From the NCBI RefSeq assembly GCF_014646095.1, contig NZ_BMMU01000022.1:62001-126000 (forward strand): a stretch of 64,000 bases of DNA. Direction: 5' to 3'. Below, piece by piece: positions 42,369-50,831 of this stretch. Below the pieces are notes generated by a model, which searched no databases, was not told where the DNA came from, and worked only from the letters and a program-made list of their open reading frames with translations. The position numbers and the translations under genes were made by a program. This DNA is from Streptomyces lacrimifluminis. Lineage in GTDB: Bacteria; Actinomycetota; Actinomycetes; Streptomycetales; Streptomycetaceae. Positions within the stretch are counted from its first letter, which is position 1; every line of letters begins with the position of its first letter.

Positions 42369-43954
42369 CGAAACCGCAGGACAAGCTCCGTGGCTGGGCC
42401 GCGGCGCGCAAGGCGATACTTTCCGGGCTGCGCTTCACCAGCCTGCGGCTGCGGCTGGTCGTGGTCTTCGGCCTGGTGGCGCTGACGGCGGCCGTGTCGG
42501 CGTCCGGGATCGCGTACTGGCTCAACCGCGAGGCGGTGCTCACGCGTACGCAGGACGCGGTGCTGCGCGACTTCCAGCAGGAGATGCAGAACCGCGCGGG
42601 CGTGCTGCCCACCCATCCCAGCCAGGACGAACTCCAGCACACGGCGGGCCAGATGGCCGCCAGCAGCCAGCGGTTCAGTGTGCTGCTGGTCGCGGAGGAC
42701 GAGAGCGGGCGGACGGTGGTCGGCAACTCCGGGGCGCTGGACCCCTTCTCGCTGGCGGACGTACCCGAGTCGCTGCGTACGGCGGTCGGCAAGGAGCAGT
42801 CGATCACCTCGAACAACAAGTACCCGTACCACCTTTACTGGCAGCGGATCATCGACGGCGACAAGCCGTACCTGGTCGCGGGCACGAAGGTGATCGGCGG
42901 CGGTCCGGCCGGCTACATGCTGAAGTCGCTGGAGCCCGAGGAGAAGGACCTCAACTCGCTGGCCTGGTCGCTGGGCATCGCCACCGGCCTCGCGCTGATC
43001 GGCTCGGCGCTGCTCGCGCAGGCCGCCGCCACGACCGTGCTGAAGCCGGTGCACCGTCTCGGTATCGCGGCCCGGCGGCTCGGCGAGGGCAAGCTGGACA
43101 CGCGGCTGCGGGTGTCGGGCACGGACGAACTGGCCGATCTCGCCCGGACGTTCAACCACACGGCGGAGGCGCTGGAGACACGGGTCGCCGACATGAGCGC
43201 CCGCGACGAGGCCTCGCGCCGGTTCGTCGCGGACATGTCCCACGAACTGCGTACGCCGCTCACCGCGATCACCGCCGTGACGGAGATCCTGGAAGAGGAG
43301 CTGGACGCGGAGACCGGCAGCGTCGACCCGATGATCGAACCGGCGGTACGGCTGGTGGTGAGCGAGACCCGGCGGCTCAACTCCCTGGTGGAGAACCTGA
43401 TGGAGGTGACCCGCTTCGACGCGGGCACCGCCCGGCTGGTCCTCGACAACGTCGACATCGCCGACCAGATCACGGCCTGCATCGACGCGCGCGCCTGGCT
43501 GGACGCGGTCGAACTGGACGCCGAGCGCGGCATCATGTCGCTGCTCGACCCGCGCCGCCTGGACGTCATCCTGGCCAACCTCATCGGCAACGCCCTCAAG
43601 CACGGCGGCTCGCCGGTACGGGTGTCGGTGCGCGCGTCCGACGAGGATGCCGACGGCGGCGGCGATCTGCTGATCGAGGTGCAGGACCACGGTCCGGGCA
43701 TCCCCGAGGACGTCCTGCCGCACGTCTTCGACCGCTTCTACAAGGCGAGCGCCTCCCGCCCCCGCTCCGAGGGCAGCGGCCTGGGCCTGTCCATCGCCCT
43801 GGAGAACGCCCACATCCACGGCGGCGAGATCACCGCCGCCAACTCCCCGAAGGGCGGCGCGGTGTTCACCCTGCGGCTGCCCAGGGACCCGTCGGCACTG
43901 ACGGAGACACCGGCCGAGCCGGACGGCGCGAACGGCAACGGGGAGGGCGCGTGA
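42365..43954 (+). CDS. afsQ2: Sensor histidine kinase AfsQ2
   Basis: Membrane sensor kinase of 529 residues from GTG 42365. Two helices (LRLVVVFGLVALTAAVSASG near residue 35, and WSLGIATGLALIGSALLAQA near 205) flank an extracytoplasmic domain of about 140 residues. HAMP, HisKA with phospho-acceptor His293 (ADMSHELRTPLTAITAVTEI) and the HATPase domain (DHGPGIPEDVLPHVFDRFYK; GSGLGLSIA) follow. It phosphorylates AfsQ1. Start and stop overlap its neighbours by four bases each, giving a tightly coupled afsQ1-afsQ2-lipoprotein operon. In S. coelicolor the system responds to glutamate-containing minimal medium; the sensed signal is not clear. Confidence 0.97.
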   Translation: MTKPQDKLRGWAAARKAILSGLRFTSLRLRLVVVFGLVALTAAVSASGIAYWLNREAVLTRTQDAVLRDFQQEMQNRAGVLPTHPSQDELQHTAGQMAASSQRFSVLLVAEDESGRTVVGNSGALDPFSLADVPESLRTAVGKEQSITSNNKYPYHLYWQRIIDGDKPYLVAGTKVIGGGPAGYMLKSLEPEEKDLNSLAWSLGIATGLALIGSALLAQAAATTVLKPVHRLGIAARRLGEGKLDTRLRVSGTDELADLARTFNHTAEALETRVADMSARDEASRRFVADMSHELRTPLTAITAVTEILEEELDAETGSVDPMIEPAVRLVVSETRRLNSLVENLMEVTRFDAGTARLVLDNVDIADQITACIDARAWLDAVELDAERGIMSLLDPRRLDVILANLIGNALKHGGSPVRVSVRASDEDADGGGDLLIEVQDHGPGIPEDVLPHVFDRFYKASASRPRSEGSGLGLSIALENAHIHGGEITAANSPKGGAVFTLRLPRDPSALTETPAEPDGANGNGEGA

Positions 43955-44619
43955 CGAACGTACGGGGCGTACACGGCGAACGAGGCGCACGGGGCGTGCG
44001 CCGCTGGCCGGCCGTCCCGCTCCTCGGGGCGCTCGCCGTACTGCTCGCCGGATGCGGGATCCGGGCCACCGAGGTCCCGACGGACTTCGGTCCGGCGCCC
44101 TCCCGTGTGCCATGCTCCCTCTCCGACGCCTCCGGCTCCTCCGCGCCGGACGTCGCCGCGGAGACATCCGCGGGCGTCCCGGTCCAGGTGTTCCTCCTGT
44201 GCGCCTCCCAGCTGGTGACCGTCGACCGCGCGGTGCGTGTCCCGGACGGGACGGCGGAGGCGGAGCGGCGCGTACTGGTGGCCCAGGGGCTGCTGGACGA
44301 GCTGGCCAGGACTCCGCCGACGAGCGAGACCGAGGCCGGCTACACGACGGACGTACGCGGCGGGATGAGCGTGAGCGGTCCCGGCCCGAGGGACCCCGAG
44401 GACACCCTGCGCCTGAGCACGCCCCCGGCCGACCTCGCGTCGTACGCCCTGGCCCAGATCGTCTGCACGTTCTCCGACTCGGCCGCCGCCGAGGAAGACG
44501 GCTCCGTCGTCCTGGGCGGCCCGGAGACCGGCCCCCTGCGCCGGTACGCGTGCACACCGGAGGTCCGCTCCCGGCCGGGGGCCCAGGTGCCGCCGTCGTC
44601 GGGCGTGGACAGCGGCTGA
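43951..44619 (+). CDS. Lipoprotein encoded with AfsQ1/AfsQ2
   Basis: Product of 222 residues; GTG 43951 overlaps the afsQ2 stop. The signal peptide ends in a lipobox LLAGC (WPAVPLLGALAVLLAGCGIR), so it should be anchored outside the membrane. The mature part contains four further Cys and a GerMN-like pattern (VPVQVFLLCASQLVTVDRAV; AQGLLDELARTPP). The equivalent gene accompanies afsQ2 in other Streptomyces. By position it may modulate the sensor domain of AfsQ2, but I know of no proof. An Arg-rich N-terminus precedes the signal hydrophobic core. Confidence 0.85.
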   Translation: MTNVRGVHGERGARGVRRWPAVPLLGALAVLLAGCGIRATEVPTDFGPAPSRVPCSLSDASGSSAPDVAAETSAGVPVQVFLLCASQLVTVDRAVRVPDGTAEAERRVLVAQGLLDELARTPPTSETEAGYTTDVRGGMSVSGPGPRDPEDTLRLSTPPADLASYALAQIVCTFSDSAAAEEDGSVVLGGPETGPLRRYACTPEVRSRPGAQVPPSSGVDSG

Positions 44620-44627
44620 GCGCCCCT

Positions 44628-44692
44628 CTTAGGGGCGCGGGGAACTGCGCCACGAGCCCCCACCGGCCCGCGGCCAAAGACCCACCCACCCC
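44628..44692. repeat. Family A repeat, short form (copy A7)
   Basis: AGGGGCGCGGGGAACTGCGC then CACGAGCCCCCACCGGCCCG, almost identical to copy A5. It lies just after the lipoprotein gene. Confidence 0.7.
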
Positions 44693-44791
44693 CCGGAGGG
44701 CGCCGCACAGGCCCCCGTGTGGCACACGACTCACTCGCCTGCACGGGGGCAACCCGGAACCGATCGTGCCGATGGCCGCGTCTTGGGGGGC

Positions 44792-45343
44792 GTGCAGCGT
44801 CATGGCTCGGTCGGCGAAAGTGCCGCCATTCGCATCCGTACGGCGGGAGGTGTCCTCCTCGTCGCCCATCTCGCGCTCGTCGCCTGGTTCACGCTGCGTC
44901 CGCTCGACGTCCCGTGGCAACTGCCCGCCAACCTGCAGCCCTTCGCGAGCCTACGGGCCGATCTGACCCTCGGCTGGCAGGAGGCGACCAGGCGCATCGC
45001 GCAGGGGCTCGCGCTGCTGGCTCCGCTGGGTGTGCTGCTGCCGATGGCGGGCGGCCGGCTCCACGTCTCCCCGCTCGCCTCGCTCGTCCGTACGGTCATG
45101 GCCGGTGCGATGATCTCGCTCGGCATCGAGCTGTTGCAGACCGGCGTGCCCGGTCAGGTCGTGGACGTCGACTCGCTGCTTCTGAACACGGTGGGCGTGG
45201 GCCTCGCGCATGTCGCCGTGGTGCCCGCCGTACGGTCCTGGCTCCGCCGCAGGAGCGACCGCAGACGCCGGACGACCGTCCGCACGGAGGACGCGACTCA
45301 GGGTAGGACCCCGACGATTCCCAGGGTCGGGATCGCCCCGTAG
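44792..45343 (+). CDS. VanZ-family membrane protein
   Basis: Membrane protein of 183 residues if GTG 44792 is the start; the frame is open back to 44717 and the true start is uncertain. Four helices fit the VanZ pattern: GGVLLVAHLALVAWFTLRPL, IAQGLALLAPLGVLLPMAGG, VRTVMAGAMISLGIELLQT and LLLNTVGVGLAHVAVVPAV. The family signature VDVDSLLLNTVG (a DxxxNxxG motif) is complete. VanZ gives low-level teicoplanin resistance in enterococci, but most homologues are uncharacterised. It is downstream of the afsQ operon, separated by a family A repeat. The C-terminus is Arg-rich. Confidence 0.82.
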   Translation: MQRHGSVGESAAIRIRTAGGVLLVAHLALVAWFTLRPLDVPWQLPANLQPFASLRADLTLGWQEATRRIAQGLALLAPLGVLLPMAGGRLHVSPLASLVRTVMAGAMISLGIELLQTGVPGQVVDVDSLLLNTVGVGLAHVAVVPAVRSWLRRRSDRRRRTTVRTEDATQGRTPTIPRVGIAP

Positions 45344-45437
45344 AGCGACGCTTCGTCCGTTGTGCGTCCGTAACGTTGAGTGCAGATGAGGCGACCGGAA
45401 AGGCCGGTCCCCTCGCCGGACTCACCGAGGAGACGCC

Positions 45438-45647
45438 ATGACCGCCCTTGCCCGCCCCACCAACGGCCGCATGATCGGCGGAGTGTGTGCCGCGCTGGCA
45501 CGGCGCTTCGGCACCTCCGCGACGACGATGCGCGTGATCTTCGTGCTCTCGTGCCTGCTGCCCGGCCCGCAGTTCCTGCTCTACATAGCCATGTGGATCC
45601 TGCTGCCCTCCGAGAAGTACGGGACCAAGGCCCACGCCGCCTGGTAG
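45438..45647 (+). CDS. PspC-domain protein
   Basis: Small membrane protein of 69 residues from ATG 45438 behind AGGAGACGCC. It is almost entirely a PspC domain: LARPTNGRMIGGVCAALAR, the FGTSATTMRVIFVLSCLLPG helix and LLYIAMWILLPSE. PspC proteins act in membrane-stress responses or as anti-sigma partners in other bacteria. The close terminator makes this a short transcription unit. Target unknown. Confidence 0.9.
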   Translation: MTALARPTNGRMIGGVCAALARRFGTSATTMRVIFVLSCLLPGPQFLLYIAMWILLPSEKYGTKAHAAW

Positions 45648-45670
45648 ACGACCCGGACGACCGGCCTGTA

Positions 45671-45715
45671 CGCCGCTGGGGCGCACCCCTGATGAAGGGG
45701 TGCGCCCCAGCGGCG
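45671..45715. terminator. Perfect 20-bp stem terminator
   Basis: Arms 45671-45690 and 45696-45715 with loop GATGA, between convergent genes. Confidence 0.88.
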
Positions 45716-45730
45716 CGTTCACGGGGTGGG

Positions 45731-46090
45731 TCAGCCGAGCGGAATGCCGTTCACCGGGAGGCCGTGCGTGGGCAGGCCCTGCAGCGGGAGGCCACCGAGC
45801 AGACCGGCGACCGGCGCGGTCGGGCCCCCGGACAGCACCTTCGTGACGGCAGGCTGCGCGGCGGCGACGCCCGCGCCGACGGCGCTCTGTCCCTGGGCCA
45901 CGGCCTCGGCGGCACCCGGCAGCGCCTTCGACGCGCTCTCCACGGGCAGCGTCTGGGTCACGGAGCCCAGCGCGGCGGAGTCCGGGAGGGCGGGAAGGGC
46001 CGGGGCGGCGTTGGCGGCACCCGCACCCGCCGCGGCGAAGGCGGCACCGAGAGCGGCGACACCGAGGGTCTTGGCAGCAGACTGCTTCAT
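45731..46090 (-). CDS. Small secreted Ala/Gly/Leu-rich protein
   Basis: Product of 119 residues from ATG 46090. The signal peptide is clear (MKQSAAKTLGVAALGAAFAA...ANA). The mature region is Ala- and Leu-rich with repeated Gly-Leu-Pro steps (GLLGGLPLQGLPTHGLPVNG) ending IPLG. There is no Cys or catalytic motif. It could be a surface coat component; that is a guess. It is convergent with the PspC gene and upstream on the same strand as nothing else. Confidence 0.75.
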   Translation of the reverse strand: MKQSAAKTLGVAALGAAFAAAGAGAANAAPALPALPDSAALGSVTQTLPVESASKALPGAAEAVAQGQSAVGAGVAAAQPAVTKVLSGGPTAPVAGLLGGLPLQGLPTHGLPVNGIPLG

Positions 46091-46174
46091 GGTGAATGCG
46101 TCCTTGAATGCGAGACGGGGATATGAGCGGTCCACGACCGTAAACACGAGGAGCCACCCGCCGCAAACATCGAA

Positions 46175-46205
46175 AAGCGGCCGAGTCGTACCGACCCGAC
46201 CGCTT
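46175..46205. terminator. Terminator after add
   Basis: A 14-bp stem with two wobble pairs read on the minus strand (AAGCGG...CCGCTT) followed by TTCG, 15 bp after the add stop. Confidence 0.7.
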
Positions 46206-46219
46206 CCCGGACCCCTGGA

Positions 46220-47440
46220 TCAGCCCTGCGTCTCGACAGAACCGCTGGTGGAGACGGCCTGTCGGAACAACCATTCGGATTTCAGCTCGGCGTATCCGGG
46301 CTTGATGACGTCATTGATCATCGCCAGTCGTTCATCGAAAGGAATGAATGCTGACTTCATAGCATTGACCGAGAACCATTGCAGGTCGTCGAGCGTATAA
46401 TCGAACGCTTCGACAAGGTGCTCGAATTCCCGGCTCATTCCGGTACCCGACATCAGGCGGTTGTCGGTGTTCACGGTCGCGCGGAAGTGCAGCTTGCGCA
46501 GCAGCCCGATGGGGTGCTCGGCATAGGAGGAGGCGGCGCCGGTCTGGAGGTTGGAGCTGGGGCACAGTTCGAGGGGGATGCGCTTGTCCCGTACATAGGA
46601 GGCCAGGCGGCCGAGTTTCACCGAGCCGTCGTCCTGGACCTGGATGTCGTCGATGATGCGCACGCCGTGGCCGAGGCGGTCGGCGCCGCACCACTGGAGG
46701 GCCTGCCAGATGGAGGGGAGCCCGAAGGCCTCGCCGGCGTGGATGGTGAAGTGGTTGTTCTCGCGCTTGAGGTACTCGAACGCGTCGAGGTGACGGGTGG
46801 GCGGGAAGCCGGCCTCGGCACCGGCGATGTCGAAGCCGGCGACGCCCAGATCGCGGTACCGGTTCGCCAGTTCGGCGATCTCCAGGGAGCGGGCGGCGTG
46901 CCGCATCGCGGTGAGCAGGGCACCGACCCGGATGCGGTGACCGTTCTCCCGGGCCCGCCTCTCACCTTCCCGGAAGCCCTCGTTGACGGCCTCGACGACC
47001 TCTTCGAGGCTGAGCCCGCCATCGAGGTGCTGCTCGGGCGCGTACCGCACCTCGGCGTAGACGACGCCGTCCTCGGCGAGGTCCTCGGCGCACTCGGCGG
47101 CGACCCGGACGAGGGCGTCGCGGGTCTGCATGACGGCGCAGGTGTGGGCGAAGGTCTCCAGGTACCGCTCCAGGGAACCGGAGTCGGCGGCGTCGCGGAA
47201 CCAGGCGCCCAGCTTGTCGGGGTCGGTCTGAGGCAGTTGGGTGTAGCCCGTGTCGCGCGCCAGGTCGACGATCGTGCCGGGGCGCAGGCCGCCGTCGAGA
47301 TGGTCGTGCAGCAGGACCTTGGGGGCGCGGCGGATCTGGTCCGGGGTGGGACGGGGACTGGGGCTGGGACTCGGGGTGCTCACGCCGGTCGCGCTCTGGG
47401 TCGTCTTCCGACTCGTCGTCCGATCACTCTGGCTCGTCAT
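46220..47440 (-). CDS. add: Adenosine deaminase
   Basis: Zinc enzyme converting adenosine and deoxyadenosine to inosine; cytosolic TIM barrel of 406 residues from ATG 47440. The metal ligands are in LLHDHLDGGLRPGT and the catalytic Glu in IHAGEAFG; LELCPSSNLQTG and the RVNTDNRLMSG region complete the site. The first 35 residues form a Ser/Thr/Pro-rich extension absent from E. coli Add. The palindrome CTACGCGCGTAG at 47457-47468 lies 16 bp upstream, so it shares the regulon of the nucleoside genes. Short leader: a TAGAGT hexamer ends 6 bp before the ATG, which suggests a leaderless transcript. Confidence 0.95.
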   Translation of the reverse strand: MTSQSDRTTSRKTTQSATGVSTPSPSPSPRPTPDQIRRAPKVLLHDHLDGGLRPGTIVDLARDTGYTQLPQTDPDKLGAWFRDAADSGSLERYLETFAHTCAVMQTRDALVRVAAECAEDLAEDGVVYAEVRYAPEQHLDGGLSLEEVVEAVNEGFREGERRARENGHRIRVGALLTAMRHAARSLEIAELANRYRDLGVAGFDIAGAEAGFPPTRHLDAFEYLKRENNHFTIHAGEAFGLPSIWQALQWCGADRLGHGVRIIDDIQVQDDGSVKLGRLASYVRDKRIPLELCPSSNLQTGAASSYAEHPIGLLRKLHFRATVNTDNRLMSGTGMSREFEHLVEAFDYTLDDLQWFSVNAMKSAFIPFDERLAMINDVIKPGYAELKSEWLFRQAVSTSGSVETQG

Positions 47441-47456
47441 TTCCGCACTCTAACTC

Positions 47457-47468
47457 CTACGCGCGTAG
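47457..47468. promoter_or_regulatory. Nucleoside-regulon palindrome CTACGCGCGTAG, site 3 (add)
   Basis: Perfect 12-bp palindrome extended by T/A on the left in the add direction (TCTACGCGCGTAGGAG), 16 bp before the start codon. Confidence 0.8.
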
Positions 47469-47584
47469 ATCACCTGTTCCCCTCCTCTCCTTTCTCCCTC
47501 TCTTCGCCTGTACGTTTCCGCCGATACGTAACGGTGACCACAAGGACGGGTGGCGTACACCGATGCTTCTGACACTGTTCTGCC

Positions 47585-48346
47585 ATGGCACACCAAGTGA
47601 CGCCGGTACGACAGGCCCGGCTCGGTAAGGCGCTGGGCCCGGAGCCGACGTCGGTCAGCGGCGTGGTCCTGCTGCTTCCCAGCGGTGACGAGGTGTCGTC
47701 CCGCAGGCCGTCGCCCATGCTGGCAGCCGCCTCCGTAAGGACGTTGGGCCGCCGGCTCGCCCGGGCGGGCCGTACGGACGGACTGGCCGTGCATGTCGTC
47801 CACTACCGCTACCGCGGCTGGAACGGCAGCGAGGCGCAGCTCGCGCACGACGCGCGATGGGCCGTCGACGAGGTCGTACGACGGTACGGCGACGTCTCCG
47901 TGTGCCTCGCCGGCGTCGACATGGGCGGGCGGGCGGCGCTGCGCGCGGCGGACCACGAGGCCGTCAACTCCGTACTGGCGCTGGCGCCCTGGCTGCCCGA
48001 GGACGACGTGGCGGCGCCGCCGGAACCGGTACGGCAGCTGGCCGGGCGGCGGGTGCTGATCGTGCACGGCACGAACGACGAACGGACCGATCCCGAACTG
48101 TCGTTCCGGTTCGCGGCGCGGGCGAAGAAGGCGAACCGGGACGTCTGCCGGTTCGAAGTGCATGCGGACGGGCACGGGTTGCACCAGTACCGGCAGGAAG
48201 TGCACGCGCTGGCGGAGGACTTCGTGATGGGGGTGCTGTTCGGGCGGGGGTTTTCCCGGCCTGTGCAGGACGCGCTGCTGGCTCCGCCGCCGCTGGGGTT
48301 GCGGATGCCGTTGGCCGCAGGGTTCGGTGGGTCTTTGCGGCGATAG
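47585..48346 (+). CDS. Alpha/beta hydrolase-like protein with Asp at the nucleophile position
   Basis: Product of 253 residues from ATG 47585. The fold is that of small alpha/beta hydrolases: VVLLLPSGDEVS as the oxyanion strand, LAVHVVHYRYRGWNGSEAQL, the nucleophile elbow LAGVDMGGRAALRAA and VLIVHGTNDERTDPELSF with the acid, then HADGHGLHQY with the catalytic His. The elbow is G-x-D-x-G, so Asp replaces the usual Ser. That is the pattern of haloalkane dehalogenases and epoxide hydrolases, but the overall length is closer to dienelactone hydrolases. Substrate unknown. Divergent from add across the operator region. Confidence 0.8.
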   Translation: MAHQVTPVRQARLGKALGPEPTSVSGVVLLLPSGDEVSSRRPSPMLAAASVRTLGRRLARAGRTDGLAVHVVHYRYRGWNGSEAQLAHDARWAVDEVVRRYGDVSVCLAGVDMGGRAALRAADHEAVNSVLALAPWLPEDDVAAPPEPVRQLAGRRVLIVHGTNDERTDPELSFRFAARAKKANRDVCRFEVHADGHGLHQYRQEVHALAEDFVMGVLFGRGFSRPVQDALLAPPPLGLRMPLAAGFGGSLRR

Positions 48347-48394
48347 GTCTCGGGGGTTCTGCTTGAGTTCGGAGTGCCGGTTGTCTGTGACTTG

Positions 48395-48448
48395 TCGCGC
48401 CCACGCGGCGGAGCCGCACATGTCACCGCCCCGCGCCCCCAAAGGCAG
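48395..48448. repeat. Family A repeat, partial inverted copy (A8)
   Basis: On the minus strand: GGGGGCGCGGGGCGGTGACA, GTGCGGCTCCGCCGCGTGGG, GCGCGAC. It separates the hydrolase and LysR genes. Confidence 0.6.
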
Positions 48449-48484
48449 GGCGTCGCCCTCGGGCGGGTGACAGGTTGCCCGTGT

Positions 48485-49435
48485 TCAGGGCAGCAGGTTG
48501 CCCTTTCTTGCCAGGAGGAACTTCTTGAAAGCGGCCACCGGCGGGGTGTCCGGGTGGCCGTCCAGCCACGCGACACCGATCTCCCTCGCCGCTCTCGGCG
48601 AGGTGACCGTCAGTTCCGCGACTCCCGGGCGGGGGACGGCCGGAGGAGGCAGGAGGGCTACGCCCAGCCCAGCGGCCACCAGGCCCCTCAGGGTTTCCGC
48701 CTCCTCTCCCTCGAAGGCGATGCGGGGGCGGAAGCCGGCCTGCTGGCAGAGGTCGTCGGTGATCCGGCGGAGGCCGTAGCCGGGTTCCAGGGTGACGAAG
48801 GTTTCCTCGGCCGCCTCGGCCAGGCGGACTCGTCTGCGGGTGGCCAGGCGGTGGTCGGCGGGGACCACCAGGCGGAGTTTCTGTTCGTCCAGGCGGCGGG
48901 CGACCAGGTCGGGGGCGTCCGGGACGGGCGAGGTGAGACAGAGGTCCAGTTCGCCGGAGCGCAGGCGTTCGATCATGGCCTCGCCGTAGTTCTGTACGAG
49001 GGTGAACCGGACGCGGGGATGGTCGGCGCGGAAGGCGTGCAGCAGGCCGGGGACGGTCTCGGCGCCCATGGTGTGCAGGAAGCCGAAGGCGACCTTGCCG
49101 GTGGCGGGGTCGGCGTCGGCGCGTACCTCGTCGGCGGCCCGCTCGATCTCCGCGAGGGCCCGTTCGACGGAGGCGAGGAACGTACGGCCCGCGGGGGTGA
49201 GGGAGACGGTGCGTCCCCGGCGGGCGAACAGCTCGACACCCAGGTCCTGTTCGAGGCGGACCATCGCCCGGGAGAGCGTCGACTGCGGGACCTGCATCTC
49301 CTGGGCGGCGCGGGTGACGTGCTCCGTGCGGGCGACTCCGGCGAAGTAGGAAAGGCGGGGGGCGAGGGCGGTGACGATGTCTTCCGTGTCACTGGACGGT
49401 GACAGGCGAGCTGCTGACCTCTGCTGATGCACCAT
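48485..49435 (-). CDS. LysR-family transcriptional regulator
   Basis: Regulator of 316 residues from ATG 49435. The N-terminal winged helix is residues 20-80 (LAPRLSYFAGVARTEHVTRA ... SRAMVRLEQDLGVELFARRG). The effector-binding periplasmic-fold domain follows (ATGKVAFGFLHTMGAETVPG). It is divergent from an MFS drug/solute exporter with 63 bp between the starts, the standard arrangement in which a LysR protein controls its neighbour. An inverted repeat at 49427-49462 spans its own start codon and could be the operator. Ligand unknown. Confidence 0.93.
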   Translation of the reverse strand: MVHQQRSAARLSPSSDTEDIVTALAPRLSYFAGVARTEHVTRAAQEMQVPQSTLSRAMVRLEQDLGVELFARRGRTVSLTPAGRTFLASVERALAEIERAADEVRADADPATGKVAFGFLHTMGAETVPGLLHAFRADHPRVRFTLVQNYGEAMIERLRSGELDLCLTSPVPDAPDLVARRLDEQKLRLVVPADHRLATRRRVRLAEAAEETFVTLEPGYGLRRITDDLCQQAGFRPRIAFEGEEAETLRGLVAAGLGVALLPPPAVPRPGVAELTVTSPRAAREIGVAWLDGHPDTPPVAAFKKFLLARKGNLLP

Positions 49436-49462
49436 GGGAACGATTATGGGGTTTCCGTGCAT
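49427..49462. promoter_or_regulatory. Inverted repeat between LysR and MFS genes
   Basis: ATGCAC-N3-GGGAAC-N9-GTTTCC-GTGCAT, two mirrored 6-bp blocks (one mismatch in the inner pair), centred about 55 bp before the MFS start. Candidate LysR binding site. Confidence 0.4.
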
Positions 49463-49498
49463 TGGACGGATGAGCGGGGGCGTACGTAACTTCGAGGC

Positions 49499-50788
49499 AT
49501 GCCTGCTGCCAGTACCGGGGCGTCCACGACAGTGGCCGCCGCCTCTTCCTCACGTCCTTCGGTCCCCTCGCTCCCCGTCGTCGACTCCCGTATGGCCCCG
49601 GGTGGGCCCGGCTACCGGCGGATGAGCTTCGCGCTCTTCCTCGCGGGCGTCGCGACCTTCGCCCTCCTCTACTCCACGCAGGCACTGCTGCCGTTGGTCT
49701 CCGGCGAGTTCGGGGCTGCGGCGAGCGACGCGAGCTGGACGGTGTCGGCGGCGACCGGTGCGCTGGCCCTGTTCGTCCTGCCGATGAGCGCGCTGTCGGA
49801 GCGGTTCGGGCGGCGTACGGTGATGACCGCGTCGCTGGCCGTGGCGGCGACGGTCGGGCTGCTGGTCCCCTTCGCCCCCTCGCTGGGCACGCTGATCGCG
49901 CTGCGGGCGGTGCAGGGCGCCGCGCTGGCGGGGCTGCCCGCGTCGGCGACGGCGTATCTGGCCGAGGAGGTCCGCCCGAAGGCGCTGATCACCGCGATCG
50001 GTCTGTTCGTGGCCGGCAACAGCGTGGGCGGGATGAGCGGCCGGGTCATCACGGGCTGGGTCGCGCAGGAGTGGGGCTGGCGGGCCGCGGTCGCCGTGAT
50101 CGGCGTCCTGGCCGTGGGCTGCGCGGTGGCCTTCCGGCTGCTGCTCCCCGCTCCGCGTCACTTCCGGACGGGCTCGCTGCGTCCGCGGGTCCTGGCGCGC
50201 ACGGTCCGTACGCATTTGACGAACCCGTTGCTGCGACGGCTGTACGCGATCGGCGCGCTCTTCATGACGGTGTTCGGCGGGGTCTACACGGTGATCGGGT
50301 ACCGCCTGACGGAGGCCCCGTTCGGCCTGCCCCAGGGCATCGTCGGCTCGGTCTTCCTGGTGTACCTGGTGGGTACGGTGTCGGCGTCGACGGCGGGGAG
50401 GCTGGTGGCCCGCCTGGGGCGCCGGGGCGCTCTGTACCTGGCCGGCGGTACGACGACGGCGGGCCTGCTGCTGTCCCTGTCGGACACCCTGGCGCTGGTT
50501 CTGCTGGGCCTGGTGCTGATCACGGCGGGGTTCTTCGCGGGCCACGCGGTGGCGTCGTCGGCGGTGAGCCACACGGCGAAGGAGGGGCGGGCTCAGGCGT
50601 CGGCGCTGTACCAGTCGGCGTACTACATCGGCTCCAGCGCCGGCAGCACGTTGGGAGCGGTGGCGTTCCACGCGGGTGGCTGGTCGGGGACTGTGGGGAT
50701 GGGGCTGCTGGCGGTGCTCGGCGTCGTGACGGTCACGGTGATGGGGTCGCGGGCGGCACGGAGTGTGCGGGTGGCTGCGGCGGCTTGA
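49499..50788 (+). CDS. MFS transporter
   Basis: Major facilitator with 12 predicted helices, 429 residues from ATG 49499. The loop 2-3 motif is seen as MSALSERFGRRTVM, and the second half starts near RRLYAIGALFMTVFGGVYTV. Family placement fits the YnfM/AraJ-type exporters of sugars or drugs. The long N-terminal Ala/Ser/Pro segment (about 35 residues) precedes helix 1. It is paired with a divergent LysR regulator. The exported compound is not predictable. Confidence 0.92.
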   Translation: MPAASTGASTTVAAASSSRPSVPSLPVVDSRMAPGGPGYRRMSFALFLAGVATFALLYSTQALLPLVSGEFGAAASDASWTVSAATGALALFVLPMSALSERFGRRTVMTASLAVAATVGLLVPFAPSLGTLIALRAVQGAALAGLPASATAYLAEEVRPKALITAIGLFVAGNSVGGMSGRVITGWVAQEWGWRAAVAVIGVLAVGCAVAFRLLLPAPRHFRTGSLRPRVLARTVRTHLTNPLLRRLYAIGALFMTVFGGVYTVIGYRLTEAPFGLPQGIVGSVFLVYLVGTVSASTAGRLVARLGRRGALYLAGGTTTAGLLLSLSDTLALVLLGLVLITAGFFAGHAVASSAVSHTAKEGRAQASALYQSAYYIGSSAGSTLGAVAFHAGGWSGTVGMGLLAVLGVVTVTVMGSRAARSVRVAAAA

Positions 50789-50831
50789 CCCGGGGCGTTC
50801 GTTGTCCGGCGTTCACAGGAGAACGCGTGTC

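Noticed and set aside
42362..44920. Antisense open frame of about 850 codons over afsQ2
   Set aside because: Shadow of afsQ2 and the lipoprotein gene, whose domains and overlaps are clear.
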